A DNA stretch of 64,000 nucleotides from the NCBI GenBank assembly GCA_026225945.1, contig JAMJFZ010001816.1:9611001-9675000 (forward strand). Reading direction: 5' to 3'. Source of the DNA: Cricetomys ansorgei. Lineage: Eukaryota; Chordata; Mammalia; Rodentia; Nesomyidae. Made by a program: the position numbers and the translations under genes. The first letter of the stretch is position 1; each line of letters opens with the position of its first letter. Positions 34,890 to 46,609 of the stretch are shown here, one piece after another. The notes below the pieces were generated by a model. The model ran no database searches and was not told the DNA's origin. It saw nothing but the letters and a program-made list of their open reading frames with translations.

Positions 34890-37800
34890 TTAATATCTAT
34901 ATATAAGTGAGTACATGCCATATGTATCACTCAAGATGATTAACTTTTTCTAGTTCCTTCATTTGACTGCAAAATTCATGTAGTCATTTTTTAAATAGCT
35001 GAGTAGTACTTCATTGTGTAAATAAATGTACCACAATTTCTTTATCCATTCTTCAGCTGAGGTGCCTCTAGGTTGTTTCAAATTTCTGGATATTATGAAC
35101 AAAGTTTCCATAAACATAGTTGAACAAGCATCCTTGTGGTAGGATGGAATGTCCTTGGGCTAAATGCCAGGAGTGGTATAACTGGATATTGAGGTAGGTC
35201 AATTTCCAGTTTCCTGAGGAATTGACATATTGATTTCCACAGTGGCTGTACAACTTTGCACTCCCACTAGAAGTGTAGGAGTGTTCCCCTTGCTCCACAT
35301 CCTCACCCACATGAGTTGTCATTTGTGTTCTTAATCTTTTCCATTCTGGCAGTTATAAGGTGGAATCAGAAGTCGTTTTTATTTGCATTTCCTAGAATGA
35401 CTAAGGATGTTGAAGATCTTTAAGTGTTTCTCAGCCATTTGAATTTCCTCTTTTGAGAAATCTTTATTTCGCTCTACACTCCGTTGTTTAATGGGGTTAT
35501 TTGTTTTGTACGGATGTTGAACATTTCTTTATGTGTTTCTCAGCCATTTGAGTTTCCTCTTTTGAGAATTCTTTGTTTAGTTCTCCACGCCATTGTTTAA
35601 TTGGGTTATTTGTTTTGTTGACATATAGTTCCTTGAATTCTTAATATATTTTGGATATTAGGCCTCTATCGGAAGTGGAGTTGGCGAATATCTTTTCCCA
35701 TTCTGTATGTTGCCATTCTGTCTTATTGACAGTGTCCTTTGCTTTACAGAAGCTTTGAAGTTTCATGAAGTCCCATTTATTAATGGTTGTTCTCTGTGTG
35801 AGCCATTGGAGTTCTGTTCAGGAAGTTGACTCCTAAACCAATATACTCAAGACAATTCCCCACTTTCTCTTTCTATATTATCATTTTCAGTGTATCTGGT
35901 TTTATGTTGAGGTCTTTGATCCATTTGGACTTGAGTTTTGTGCATGGTGATAGATATGGGTCTATTTGCATTCTCCTACATGCAGACATCTAATTACACC
36001 AGCACCAGTTTTTAAATACACTTTGTTTTTTCCATTATATGGTTCTGGCTTCTTTATCAAAGAGCAGGTGTTCATAGGTGTGTAAATTTGTGGCTGACTC
36101 CTCAGTTTGTTTTCGCTGATCCTCATATCTGTTTTTTTGTTTTGTTTTGTTTTTTGCCTATACTATGTGGTTTTTATTACTATGGTTTTGTAGTACAGCT
36201 TAAGCAGTTTAAGATCAAGGATGTTGATTTTTCCAGAAGTTCTTTTAGGATTATTTTAGTTATCATGTTTTGTTTTGCTTTTCCATATGAAGTTAAGTAT
36301 TTTCCTTTACAGACTTTAGTCTGTAAAGAACTGTGTTGGGATTTTGATAGGGATTTTATTGAATCTGTAGACTACTTTTGGTAAAATGGCCATTTTTACT
36401 ATGTTAATTCTACCAACTCAGGAGCATGGGAGGTCTTTCCATCTTCTGATATCTTCTTCAATTATCCTCTTCAGAGACTTAAAGTTTTTTTTCATACAAG
36501 TCATTCACTTGATTGGTTAAAGTCATTCCAACATACCTCATGTTATTTGTGGCTATTGTTAAGTGTGTTGATTTCCCAATTTCTTTCTCTGTCCATTTGT
36601 TGTTTGTATATAAGCGGGCTACAGATTTTTTTGGTTGATTTGAACTTGTAGCCAGCTACTTCATTGCAGTTGCTTATCAGGTGTAGGAGTTCCACAGTTG
36701 AGTTCTTGGGGCACCTTATATACACTATCATATCGTCTGCAAATAAGGATACTCTGATTTCTTCCTTTCCAATTCATATCCCTTAATCTGTTGTCTTATT
36801 GTTCTAGCTAGAACTTCAAGTGCTATATTGAATGAGTATGGAGAGAGGGACAACCTTGTCTTAAGCCTGATTTTAGTGGAATTGACTTGAATTTCTCTCC
36901 ATTTAGTTTGATGTTGGCTGTGAGTGTGCTGTAAATTGCTTTTATTATGTTTAGGTATGGCCCTTATATCCCCAATCTCTCTAATACTTTTATCATTAGA
37001 TTTTTCAAAAGTTTTCTCAACATTCAGTGAGATGATCATGTGGTTGTTTTCTTTCAGTTTGTATATGTGGTGGATGACACTGACTTATTTTCATATGTTG
37101 AACCATCCATGCATCTCTGGAATGAAGTTTACTTGATTATATGGGGGATGATATTTTTAATGTGTTCATGGTTGCAGTTTATGAGTATTGCATTGAGTAT
37201 TTTTGCATCTATGTTCAAGAGGAAAATTTTGTGTGGTTTGGATATCAGTTGACTGGCTTTGTAGAATGAATTTGGCTGTGTTCCTTCTGTTTCTATTTTG
37301 TAGAATAGGTTGTGGAGTATTGGAGTTAACTCTTTGTTGAATGTCTGGTAGAATTATGAACTAAAACCATCTGGCCTTTGTCTTTTTTTTTTTTTTTTTT
37401 GGTTGGAGATTTTTAATGACATCTTCTATTTCCTTGGGGGTTATAGATCTGTTTAAGTTGTTTATCTGATCTTGATTAAATTTTGGTAGGTGGTATCTAT
37501 TGAGAACATTTCCATTTCTTTTATATTTTTCAATTTTGTGGAGTGCAGGCTTTTAAAGTATGACCTAATGATTCTTTGGATTTACTCAGTATCTGTAGTT
37601 ATATCTACCTTTTTGTTTTCTGATTTTGTTGATTTGGATATTCTCCCTTTGTTTTTTAATCAGTTTGGCTAGGGGTTTCTCTACCATTGATTTTCTCAAT
37701 GAATCAGCTCTTTGTTTCATTGATTCTTTGTTCTTTTTGTTTCTATTTTATTGAAGTCATCCCTCATTATTTCTTCCCCTATTTTCCTTGAATATGCTTG

Positions 37801-38361
37801 TTTCATTTTGTTCTAGGGATTTCAGATGTGCTCTTAATTTGCTGTGATCTTTCCATTATTTTTTGTTAGGCAAAAAAAGTGCTATGAATTTTCCTCTTAG
37901 CACCTATTTCATTGTGGCCCAGAAGTTTGGGTATGTTGTGGACTCATTTTCATTGAATTTGAGAAAGTATCTAATTTCTTTCTTTATTTTTGTCTTGACC
38001 CAGTGGTCTTTTGTTAGAGATGTGTTCAGTTTTTGTAAATTTGTAGGCCTTCTGTTGCTGCTGATATTGTTGATGTCCAGCTTTAATTCATGGTAGTCTG
38101 ATAGGATGAAAGGGGTTATTTCAATTTTTTTGTATTTATTGAGCCTTGCTTTGTGGCCAAGAATATGTTCAGTGTTGAAGAACGTTCTATGAGGTGGTTA
38201 GAATAAGGTATATTCTTTTGTGTGTAGGTGAAATGTTCTGTAAATATCTGCTATGTCTATTTGTTTTATAACATCTGCTAATGTCAGTATTTCTCTACTT
38301 AGTTTCTGTTGGAATGATGTGTCAGTTGGTAAAAGAGGGTATTGAAATCTCCCACTATCAG
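34890..38361 (-). pseudogene. L1 ORF2 remnant (endonuclease end, reverse transcriptase, C-terminus)
   Basis: L1 ORF2 protein nicks target DNA and reverse-transcribes L1 RNA. Here the reading begins at the wording for the endonuclease GDFNTP motif (38340-38361), already disrupted by one missing base. The catalytic FADD of the reverse transcriptase is encoded at 36743-36732, in a different phase from the open frame just upstream (36728-37039, with [20 protein letters not shown]). The C-terminal WYIY-type motif lies near 35020 and the end SLIYRY-stop at about 34907-34890. Frameshifts, stops, an 18-T run at 37383-37400 and a 107-bp tandem duplication break it. It is non-functional. Confidence 0.88.
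35405..35618 (-). repeat. 107-bp tandem duplication inside ORF2
   Basis: The two units start with 'ggatgttga' at 35405 and 35512. Both contain 'gtgtttctcagccatttg', 'tttcctcttttgaga' and 'gggttatttgttttgt'. Reading both units out adds an extra copy of a C-terminal ORF2 segment. The copies differ at roughly a tenth of positions. Confidence 0.85.
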
Positions 38362-38378
38362 TAGACCACACATATCTT
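38362..38378. repeat. Target-site duplication, right copy
   Basis: Identical to 33554-33570 ('tagaccacacatatctt'). It directly follows the truncated 5' end of the L1. A further t is shared if the left tail is counted. Confidence 0.9.
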
Positions 38379-40030
38379 TGCCCATTGTTATTCTATTTGC
38401 ATCTCTGTGTTTGCTACTTGATTACTCTGATGTATCTTCCTTATTCCCTTATTTTAAAACTCTTTTTGGCTTTTAGAACCATTTTTGGCTTTCTACTAAT
38501 TACGCAGTTGAAAATGGGGTTTATTATTTAGTATTGATAAGATAATGACAGTAAGAGTGTTTAATGCATTTTTCTAATTTGTCCCTTATTATTTGTGCAG
38601 GGAGTTCTGACACCTTATAAATGCAAATCAACTTCAGAAGCACTTAGGCAAGTAAGTAAATATGCTGAAAGCATTATTGAAATTTTTGAAAACCAGAGCT
38701 GCTTTCAGAAGCAATGTCAGAATTATCTACCCTATAATCAGGACTCAGTTGTTTTCAAAGGATGACCCAACAAACTTTTTATTTTTATTCAAAGAAACAT
38801 TTTAAAAATAAGTATTATGTATGTCTATATGTGTCTTTAGAGGCAAATATCATAGAAAGGATATGTACTTATTTTGCAGAACAGGTGATATGTACTTTGT
38901 AAGAAACAGTAAATAATTTAACTCTTTCTTACTGTATTCATATTTTCTTTTTGTTTCCTCCTTAATTTGTCAATGAATTATTTGATTCCTATGTCTCCAT
39001 TACTTTATTGCTATTGGCATCAAAACTATATATATTTAGATTTTGTTTACTTTTTAGAGATTTCAGGTGAGGAGATGATGGTAAAAGCCACACACTCATA
39101 GAGTGAATCAGAGTATTATGTCTACAATTTTTCCAATTTTTAAAATTTATTTTATTTCAATTATGTGGATCTGTGTATGTGTGCACATGACAAAATTATT
39201 TCCCACATATAAATTTCAAATCTGGAGCCTATAAATATAAAATAGAAATGGAAATATGTCTTTGAATATTCACGTTTCTCTCACACTCAGCTTCCTGGAT
39301 GTCATTAAGTAAACAACTTTCTTATGCATTTCCTCCCATTATCATGAAGTTCTGTCTGACCTCAAGCTGATAGTAATAGAGACACCTTTTCATGGGCTGA
39401 AAACTTGACACATGGATCACTAGCTGTGGTTTTCTGTTTAATTGCTTTTCAGAAGTATTTAAGAAAGATGAGTACAGGAAATTGGTAATGGTAGTGCGCG
39501 AGCCACTGTGATCACCTGACAATCTGGTTCAGAACGATTTAGACCTTGTGGGAGGAACTTCAAATATGTGAAGAAATAAGTTAAAGAAAATCTAGAAGCT
39601 AGAAGCAACAGAGCTCAATGGGTGATCTGTTGGATGTCTGAGGCTCTGGAATATTAATAGAAATGAAGACATTGAAGACTAAGGTTATAAGATTTCAGCT
39701 AGGAGTGAGGACTTATTTAGATATGGACTAGAAAATATGCATTTTACTTTGTGGTAAATAACTTGCTATAATTTTTTTAGGCATTAATACTTTGGGGGAA
39801 GTTAAGGTTAAGATGTACTGGATTGACTAAACCAGAAGAGGACATTTCAAGAAAGCTAAGATCTAGTTTGTAGCATGATTATTGCTGCATGATTTTAGCC
39901 TCACTTACACAGAGTTGTAAACAAAACAAATTGTGATATTTAATATCATTTATGATGTCCAGAAACATTGAGTGTAAAGTTAAAGCCAAAGAAGGTATGG
40001 CGTTTATGAAGAGATTAGAAAATAGTCCTT
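38379..40030. other. Non-genic AT-rich stretch
   Basis: About 1.6 kb without a gene. 39130-39300 faintly resembles an old antisense SINE or L1 tail but is too diverged to call. Confidence 0.5.
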
Positions 40031-40034
40031 TGTC

Positions 40035-40326
40035 TAAGGCTCAGGGGTCATTATAAAAGAGGGGACAGAAAGATTGGAAGTCCAGAGGATCAGGGAATTT
40101 GTTGTGAGATTACATCTTCTAGTAATTTCAGAAAGTACACTTCTAAAGTTTCACTAACATGATTGCGAAGACATAAGCTGAACAAGGCCAACAATAGACA
40201 TGCCAAAGTGAACTGGGAAGAGCTCAGATATCTCAACATTAAACAAAGAACTACAAACACTACAGAACTACAGCCCCCAAAACATACATATCTAATATTA
40301 TGATCAGGTTGTACTTATGAATTTAG

Positions 40327-40374
<48 letters not shown>

Positions 40375-40380
40375 TCAAAA
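40035..40380 (+). mobile_element. L1 3' UTR end (Lx-like) with (AT)22
   Basis: 'aaggctcaggggtcattata', 'ccagaggatcagggaatttg', 'catgattgcgaagacataag' and 'ctgaacaaggccaacaatag' are followed by an AT array (40329-40372) and 'attctcaaaaa'. The AT run has replaced or expanded the usual TA-rich segment near the 3' end. Confidence 0.78.
40329..40372. repeat. (AT)22 microsatellite
   Basis: Uninterrupted 44-bp AT alternation within the L1 tail. Confidence 0.95.
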
Positions 40381-41205
40381 AGTCTGACTAAAACCCCCAA
40401 ATATTAAATATGCAACAAGGCAATCTAAGAGAGTATGGTTGTCAGTGAACAAATGGTCCTGGCTACTCATAGTAAAGAAGGATAATTTTGGTGGCTGAAC
40501 ACCAATTTGTAGAAATACTGTATATTTTCTCAGATTAACTTGACTGATCTGAAAACAAATTGGCAATGCTGATTCTCACAACCAAATAGTTAAGGTTAAA
40601 TTGAAACTTTAATAAAATAAATTATACATCAAATACAATGATTAACCAGGAAGAATTGACGTATAAAACACAAGGAAAAAGTCCCCAGTAGATTATTAAT
40701 CCGTGATACTCTGACCATAACAAAGGTAAGCACAGTTTTCAGGTGCTAGTTTTAGTTATTAATTTTAAGTCAATAGGTTTCAAATGGCTTATCTTTTTAA
40801 AAAAATGGAATTTAAAAGTCTAGAGGAAGGTTAAAGCAGTTGTGTACAGTTTGATATTGAGTTCATAAGCAGCCCAGATTCCGCACACAGTCCAAACAAG
40901 TACAGTAGTGAGATCCACTGTGAGAGCACAGCCATGTACAAATAGAAGCCCTGGGAAGCTGGCACAGGAGATGCTTTTTGGAGCCCCATACTTGCCTGCA
41001 GTCTGTTTCTCCTTCTGCAAGCACCATATGCTTCATCTTTAAATAAAAATCTTATGCTCAGTGAATCCTAATACACTACTTGAAAAGATCTTTTGTATTC
41101 ACACATTTAACAGAATGGAAAAAAGAGTATTCCTATCATAACAAATATTTCTTTTCAAAAAATTTGACATGCGTCAGACTTTAAATTTATAAACAACCTC
41201 TATTT
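40381..41205. other. Non-genic stretch with one protein-like patch
   Basis: The segment 40820-41040 is less AT-rich than its surroundings and holds a 66-codon minus-strand frame with residues such as GLLFVHGCALTVDLTTVLVW. No poly-A, splice signal or family match was recognised. It may be a decayed retrocopy or chance. Confidence 0.35.
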
Positions 41206-41212
41206 TTCTTTT

Positions 41213-41430
41213 CTTTTTGAGATTATAATATAATTACAACATTTTACCCTGTCTTTTCCTCACTCTTACACCACCCCCATATCCCTGTCCTTGCTCTTTC
41301 AAATTCACACCCTATTTTACAGTAATTGTTACTGCACACACTCACCTGTGCACGTGGTGAGAAATTCTCAAAGAAATAGTAATTTTTTTCAAAAAAGAAG
41401 ATATTATAAAACCCATTGTTTGTTATAACC
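41213..41430 (-). mobile_element. L1 3' terminus, antisense
   Basis: 'ttttgagattataatataat' and 'tacaacattttaccctgtct' followed by 'ccttgctctttcaaattcac' are the antisense form of the L1 terminus seen on the plus strand at 18600 and 47580. The right edge is approximate. Confidence 0.75.
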
Positions 41431-41970
41431 AAAGTATACTAATATTTTTTACATAAAAGGAAAAGAGAAAAAAGAAAAGTTTTGGAATTGATTTAATGGG
41501 TATGCTTATGAAATTCAATAGTATTATTAACAGTACTAATTTTTTAAAAAGCTTGTGAATTAACATCATTTATATACATTGTACCATTTTTTTCTAAAAG
41601 ATCTATGAAGTCATATTCATTTACATGCACCGTAATTTTCTGGTTGTAATTTAATATTTTCACTGTATCATGGTGAGATATAATTTATGTATATATGCTA
41701 TAAGAGCAACAGCAGAAATTCCATTCTTTGATTATTACATCATGCTGCCTTTTCCTATAAGAGATTAGAATAAATCAACAGAACTGTTTAGAATATTACA
41801 TCAGAAAAAAAAAAGAATAATATACCAGGACTCTTAAAAGCAAAAGAACTCAAGATGAATGAAATTCATACTAGGCTGACATTATGTTACCATCTGAAGG
41901 ACATTATGATTGTTAAGTTTGATATTATTGTGTATAATTATTGTCCTTAAACAAAAGAAATACATAGCTG
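41431..41970. other. Non-genic stretch
   Basis: AT-rich with short A-runs and no recognised feature. Confidence 0.5.
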
Positions 41971-41974
41971 GTTA

Positions 41975-42105
41975 AACTTAGAGTGGGAAAGGTAATCTTT
42001 CTCAAGGACAAACACAAAAAATTAGTTGTCTAGCACCAAACAGTCAGCCCTGAAAACACACATCCACTTAACACAATGCAGAATGAACTGACATAGACAA
42101 CAACT
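41975..42105 (+). mobile_element. Short L1 3' UTR fragment
   Basis: 'tagcaccaaacagtcagccc' and 'tgaaaacacacatccactta' match the internal 3' UTR block that also occurs in 26825-27295. Both ends are missing. Confidence 0.6.
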
Positions 42106-42415
42106 AATTCAATGGCTGTAGATGTACAAATCCTGGCCATTTTATTGAAATAAAAGGAAATAATTTGTGGCCTTTGTGACCAGTTCTTTTGGCACATTTG
42201 ACTCACCTATTCATCTTTGCAGTCTCAAACATGTGTGGCTTTAGAATAGTCATACACTGTATGAAAGCATCATCTATTACTTATACAAAGTTCAATAGCC
42301 ATTTGGACTATTTCTACATTTTTGCTGTTAAGAGTAAGGCCCTTATGGATACTGCTATTAAAGTTTTCCCTTGGGCATATTCATTTTTGTATATTGAAAA
42401 TCATTTTTAAATATG
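42106..42415. other. Non-genic stretch
   Basis: Nothing recognised. The 109-codon plus-strand frame that starts here runs into the antisense L1 tail and is not coding. Confidence 0.5.
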
Positions 42416-42419
42416 TTTT

Positions 42420-42910
42420 CTTTAGTTTTGAGGTTAAAATAATTAATTTTGTGCATCCCCTTTCCTCACTCCAAATACTCCCATATTCTTTACCTTGTTC
42501 TTGCTTTGAAATTTATGGTCCCCATTCTCCATTAATTGTTATATGCTTTTTGTTTACAAATAGATCTATTCATATTTCTAAATATGGTTTGCTCAATCTG
42601 TATAATATTATTTTTATTATTTTAAGGGGCTATCCATTTATAATTGTGTAACTTGTTGGTGTGTACCTTGGAACTGAGACCATTACAAAAAGAAAAACAC
42701 AAACAATCAAAATGCAAAGCTGTGCTGCTCAGTCCCAATGGCTCCATCTTTGAAATAACTCCCTTACGTAAGATTCAGGGAACATTGCAGATCAGGAGGG
42801 AAAAACAAAAATAAGTGGAGAAAATCCCTCAAAACCTCACCCTACCCAAAGAATACAGGCAACTAAGGAATGCAAAAGGAAAAGGAAAAAATCTTCCTCA
42901 AGGATATCTG
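42420..42910 (-). mobile_element. L1 3' UTR copy with inverted 5' part
   Basis: 42420-42665 is antisense L1 terminus ('gaggttaaaataattaattt', 'cattaattgttatatgcttt', 'aaggggctatccatttataa'). 42666-42910 is sense-oriented and carries the block just upstream in the L1 consensus ('attcagggaacattgcagat', 'aggcaactaaggaatgcaaa', 'atcttcctcaaggat'). Two consensus-adjacent parts in head-to-head orientation is the signature of twin priming. No convincing target-site repeat was found. Confidence 0.6.
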
Positions 42911-42959
42911 CTTTGCAATGGTTTTGGTGTACATCTATGTAGAGGAATAGGCCATTGTG

Positions 42960-43520
42960 AAAGCTAACATCTGTATTCCAAGGGTCTGTATTCAGAGGCC
43001 AGTGTGGACTGGATGGAATGTAGACACAGCTTTAATCCCAGTATTCAGAAAGCAGTGGAAGTCCACACCTTTAATCCCTATGAAAAACAATGTGGAAGCA
43101 GACACAGGAGGCAGAACTCAGCAGGAGTCAGTGTCACACAGGGAGTGAAGTCTGAGATGGGTCAGAGTGAATGGCAGATAAAGTGACTATCAGAGTCAGA
43201 GTAAGGACACTTTCAACTCTCACAGGAAAAGGATGGCAATGATGAGTTACAGTCAGTCAATTAAGGAGAGTTACAGAAGAGACTGTTACTGAGTCAGAGA
43301 AAAAGGTAGTCAGAGTTGGTCACAGCTGTCAGTATGAGGCAAGCAATCTGAGCAGACAGAGGTGGACCAAGACACAAAGACAATGAAGCAGTATGACTGA
43401 GGAGAAGGCAGAGAAGCACAGAGGCTGACTGATTCAGATTCTTAGAAAAATTTGTCATTTGATTACATCTCTTAAATTTTCTTTCTATAAGTTTCATCTT
43501 ACAACTATGCTTTATGCTTT
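42960..43520. repeat. Unclassified repeat-like segment
   Basis: Purine-rich sequence containing two B1-like words, 'cagctttaatcccagtattc' and 'cacacctttaatccctatga', then many 'cagagt/gtcaga' words. It resembles a rodent medium-reiterated or LTR-type repeat, but I cannot name it. The frames of 60-76 codons across it are in conflicting phases and not supported. Confidence 0.4.
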
Positions 43521-44080
43521 TCAATGTTTTTTCCTAAGTATTAGATTCATATGTCATAAGTGTCATGTTCATGATGTTAGGAATAATCAGTCTTCAGAGA
43601 GCTTCCACTTCTGCACCATTTAGAAGCAGGTGAGAAGAAAACTGGTGATAACTATTCATCTATAGGTCACCTTCTGATAATTTTTCTACTTGGGCAAGAA
43701 GATGCCCAGGCCTGTTTAGGAGAGCTCTGATTTCATGCATAAAAAAACAAAAACAATAGAATGTACTACTGGTACATCTGATTACTTTAATGAAACAGCA
43801 TACAAGATTGTATTGTCTACAAACTCATCTAGTATTTTTTGTTTAAAAATAAAGTCACTTACCATTCAATATTAAAAGCAGTAAACTAGATGAAAAAATT
43901 GACTTGAACTGTACACACATGTATACAAGTACAGTTAATAGAGCTTCTGGGACAGTACTTGCAATAATAAAATAATAAAATTCTGAAATAAATGTTCAAA
44001 TGGAAGTCCTGATATAGCATTAGTAGTTACCTGAAATTCACAGTAGTTTACAAGTTAGTAATTCACCATTTTTTGTGTAT
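43521..44080. other. Non-genic stretch
   Basis: AT-rich; no repeat or coding signal recognised. Confidence 0.5.
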
Positions 44081-44084
44081 ATTA

Positions 44085-44245
44085 GTGTTTGTCTCTATGT
44101 ATGTATGGGCCACTTGTGTGTGCCTTGTGCCTGTAGAGGGCAGAAGAGGTCATTAGATACCCTGGTGTGGGACTGTCCTGGAGTTGAGGTGAGATAGAAT
44201 CCCGGAACTCTCATTCTGAAATCGGCAGGAGTTCCGCCCCTCTCC
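44085..44245 (-). mobile_element. B3/B4-type SINE fragment, antisense
   Basis: 'gccacttgtgtgtgccttgt', 'gcctgtagagggcagaagag' and 'gtcattagataccctggtgt' match the antisense 3' half of a B3/B4 SINE. The 5' head is not recognisable. Confidence 0.6.
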
Positions 44246-44329
44246 TCCACAGCTATGACAAGCCACAAGCTATGCTGCCTGCTCACAGCAAAGCATTGTC
44301 CCTTCAAAGGTATGTGACCTGGCAGATTT

Positions 44330-44625
44330 GTTTATCTGGAGCTGTAGCACTTCTCCCTGTATAACCAAATAAGGTCTCTCCCTCTGATCCCCTGAAAATA
44401 CCTAGGTCCTGGCTGTGACCCTCCAATATGCAAATAGGACTGCCTATTCTAAGCCAGTGAGCTTCCAGTGACATCCCTGGATAACAGGGACCTTTCTCTT
44501 ACTTATATATGTAATCTCATTTCCCTAATAAAGTTGATTCACGCCCATCTGTGGCAGGCTCCCCAGAATTCTGTATATTCTGGCCAACTCACAGATTCTC
44601 CAATCTACGACAGCACTGACCTGCC
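44330..44625 (+). mobile_element. Probable endogenous retroviral LTR (solo)
   Basis: GC-richer than its flanks and LTR-like in order: an octamer-like 'atatgcaaat' near 44430, a TATA-like 'cttatatatg' near 44502, and a polyadenylation signal AATAAA at 44527-44532 followed by a C-rich segment. No internal retroviral genes are adjacent, so it is best read as a solo or fragmentary LTR. Family not identified and ends approximate. Confidence 0.5.
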
Positions 44626-45145
44626 ATAGACACACACTTCAAGGTTTCCAGCCCAGAGTGCCCCTGCTGGCTGGTGGAGATATACCACTGGGGGCTGGGA
44701 AGCCACAGTAGGATTTTTCTAAAACTACACTCTGGAACTGGAATTAGGGAATGGTTCTAAACCATGTGGTGCTGGAACTCTTCATGGAACCTTGGCAAGA
44801 GCAATAAGTTAAACCATAAGACATTTCTTTATTACCAGAGAACTGATAACTTAGTGACACCATGACCTGGTATTAACTGAGCCTTTGTTCTCAAAGCAGA
44901 AAACATGTACTTCACAAAATAAGAATCCCTTTAATGTTACTTTTATGGTCCCATACTACCAATGCTAAAAGCATAAGAATCTGATACCAAATACAATCAT
45001 GTGCTCTAAATTAAGTCTTACTCTTCCAGGCATTCCCTGGCTTCCAGGTTTGAGCCATGTAAGTTAACATGATTGCTTTCCTAATTCTATTTCCCAAAGT
45101 TGATTAACATAGTTTTGTATTTCTCTGTTGTAAAATAAATAAAGC
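44626..45145. other. Non-genic stretch between two LTR-like segments
   Basis: Moderate GC at 44640-44780, then AT-rich. No gag, pol or env-like frame is seen. Confidence 0.45.
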
Positions 45146-45149
45146 ACAT

Positions 45150-45620
45150 CCTCCTCAGCTTCCAGGTTCAGAGAGATAGCCCCACCTACCAGCCCATAGC
45201 GCAGAGTCTCCTAGTCAGGTGGCCGCAGGTGCATGTGGTTCTACCTCACAACCATCTGGTCCTAGATTGGAGAACTGTGAGCCAGGAGAGTGCTGTCAGT
45301 GGGACATCTTGGTTTACTGAAGCAAGGGTGATTACATTTATTGGGTAAAGCAGGGGAGCGTGTTTGCTACCCAGCAACACAGGCCATTGGTTAAGACAGG
45401 GATACTCGAATAGACCCATTTGCATTTTGGGGTGCTTTAGGCATTTCCTGGGGACCCATACAGGGGATAGAGCTTATATGGAAGGGTTTAGTTGTAACTC
45501 TAGATAAGCAACTCTGCCAGATCACATGCCCACCTTTGGAATGGGGCAGAATTTTGCTGTGGCGTGTGGTATATCAGCTACTTCAGAGGCAAGAGGCCAG
45601 ATTCCTGCCAGCTCTTTATA
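45150..45620 (-). mobile_element. Possible endogenous retroviral LTR, antisense
   Basis: On the minus strand there is a TATA-like 'ccatataagctc' near 45475, an octamer-like 'atgcaaat' near 45425, a 'ccaatgg' near 45390 and AATAAA near 45340, in the order and spacing of an LTR. The motif order parallels 44330-44625, which lies in the opposite orientation. No internal viral genes lie between them. Identification is tentative. Confidence 0.42.
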
Positions 45621-45843
45621 ATGAGAGCTTGAGGGTCATAAGCTCCCTCAACCCACTTAGCTGCATGACAGTTCCACAACAGCACCACATTTCTCTATTT
45701 GACATCTTCCTTACTTATCATGAAATTTATTACTCTTTGTTAGTGATGAGAAATCGGCTTCTTCAGGCTTAGCTAATATACTTCCTCAGACAATTTCTTA
45801 ATCTGTACATGTAAGCATTCAATATCTTCCATTGCTAGAGGGA

Positions 45844-45844
<1 letters not shown>

Positions 45845-45880
<36 letters not shown>
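45845..45880. repeat. (CA)n microsatellite
   Basis: About 18 CA units. Confidence 0.95.
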
Positions 45881-45885
<5 letters not shown>

Positions 45886-46605
45886 TATTACACTATATAT
45901 GCATATATATTGTTTTGCATTGTATACAAGCGTGAGAATTAAATAAGTAAACATTTTAAATGGTTTGCTTTATTGTTCCCAAAGTATGAAATGGATTAAC
46001 TCTATCACAGAACCATATTAACACTTCAAATAAGTACCATAGTGATTTAAACTAGCAAAATAATATGCAAAAGTGTTTATTTCACTTTGAATTGTTGAGA
46101 GTGATTCTTTTCTCACCAAAATGAAAACAGATCAAAGCCCAGTAAAACCAACATCCCCAAATTAAACTCTGTGCTCATCTAATTGCATTACTCTTCTTTG
46201 TGCTCTGGAGTATTTCCCAAATATTGTTAGTAAGTGTAACATTTTCCTAATTGCATTGGCAGTATTTTCTCCTGATTAAGAAGTAGAACATTGCTGTTTA
46301 AAGTTGATTAGTTGAATTTCTATTACTTTACACAAACATGCTGTCTAATATTGCTTACTTGCTAGTAACATCTCGAGAATTTCTTATATGTCAGATACAA
46401 ACTTAACTACTTTTTATATATTGTCTTTTTTTCTGTGTGATTATTATTTTTAATGAAACAGGGTGTAGCTCAGATCTCAGGTTATTTGGCTTTATAGATG
46501 TGAACCACAAAGTAATTAGGCTATTATGACTTTAATCAGATTCTCTCAGTGTCAAATATCTAAAATACTAGATTTGTAGTTTATGGTAAACAACATTATA
46601 CTTAA
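45881..46605. other. Non-genic AT-rich stretch
   Basis: Nothing recognised. Confidence 0.5.
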
Positions 46606-46609
46606 TGTA

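Larger units (their letters stand above)
33571..38361 (-). mobile_element. 5'-truncated L1 insertion, 4.8 kb, with complete TSD
   Basis: This is the largest element in the window, on the minus strand. From its 5' side (38361) it starts inside the ORF2 endonuclease domain, runs through reverse transcriptase and the C-terminal region to a stop at 34892-34890, and continues through its 3' UTR to about 33840. It then carries a second L1-type tail to 33571. A perfect 17-bp direct repeat flanks the whole unit, so it entered as one insertion. Many frameshifts and stops make it inactive. All plus-strand frames from 34003 to 38096 are shadows of this element. Confidence 0.9.

Noticed and set aside
36728..37039. 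103-codon minus-strand frame as a stand-alone gene
   Set aside because: It is a piece of the broken L1 ORF2 reverse transcriptase region.
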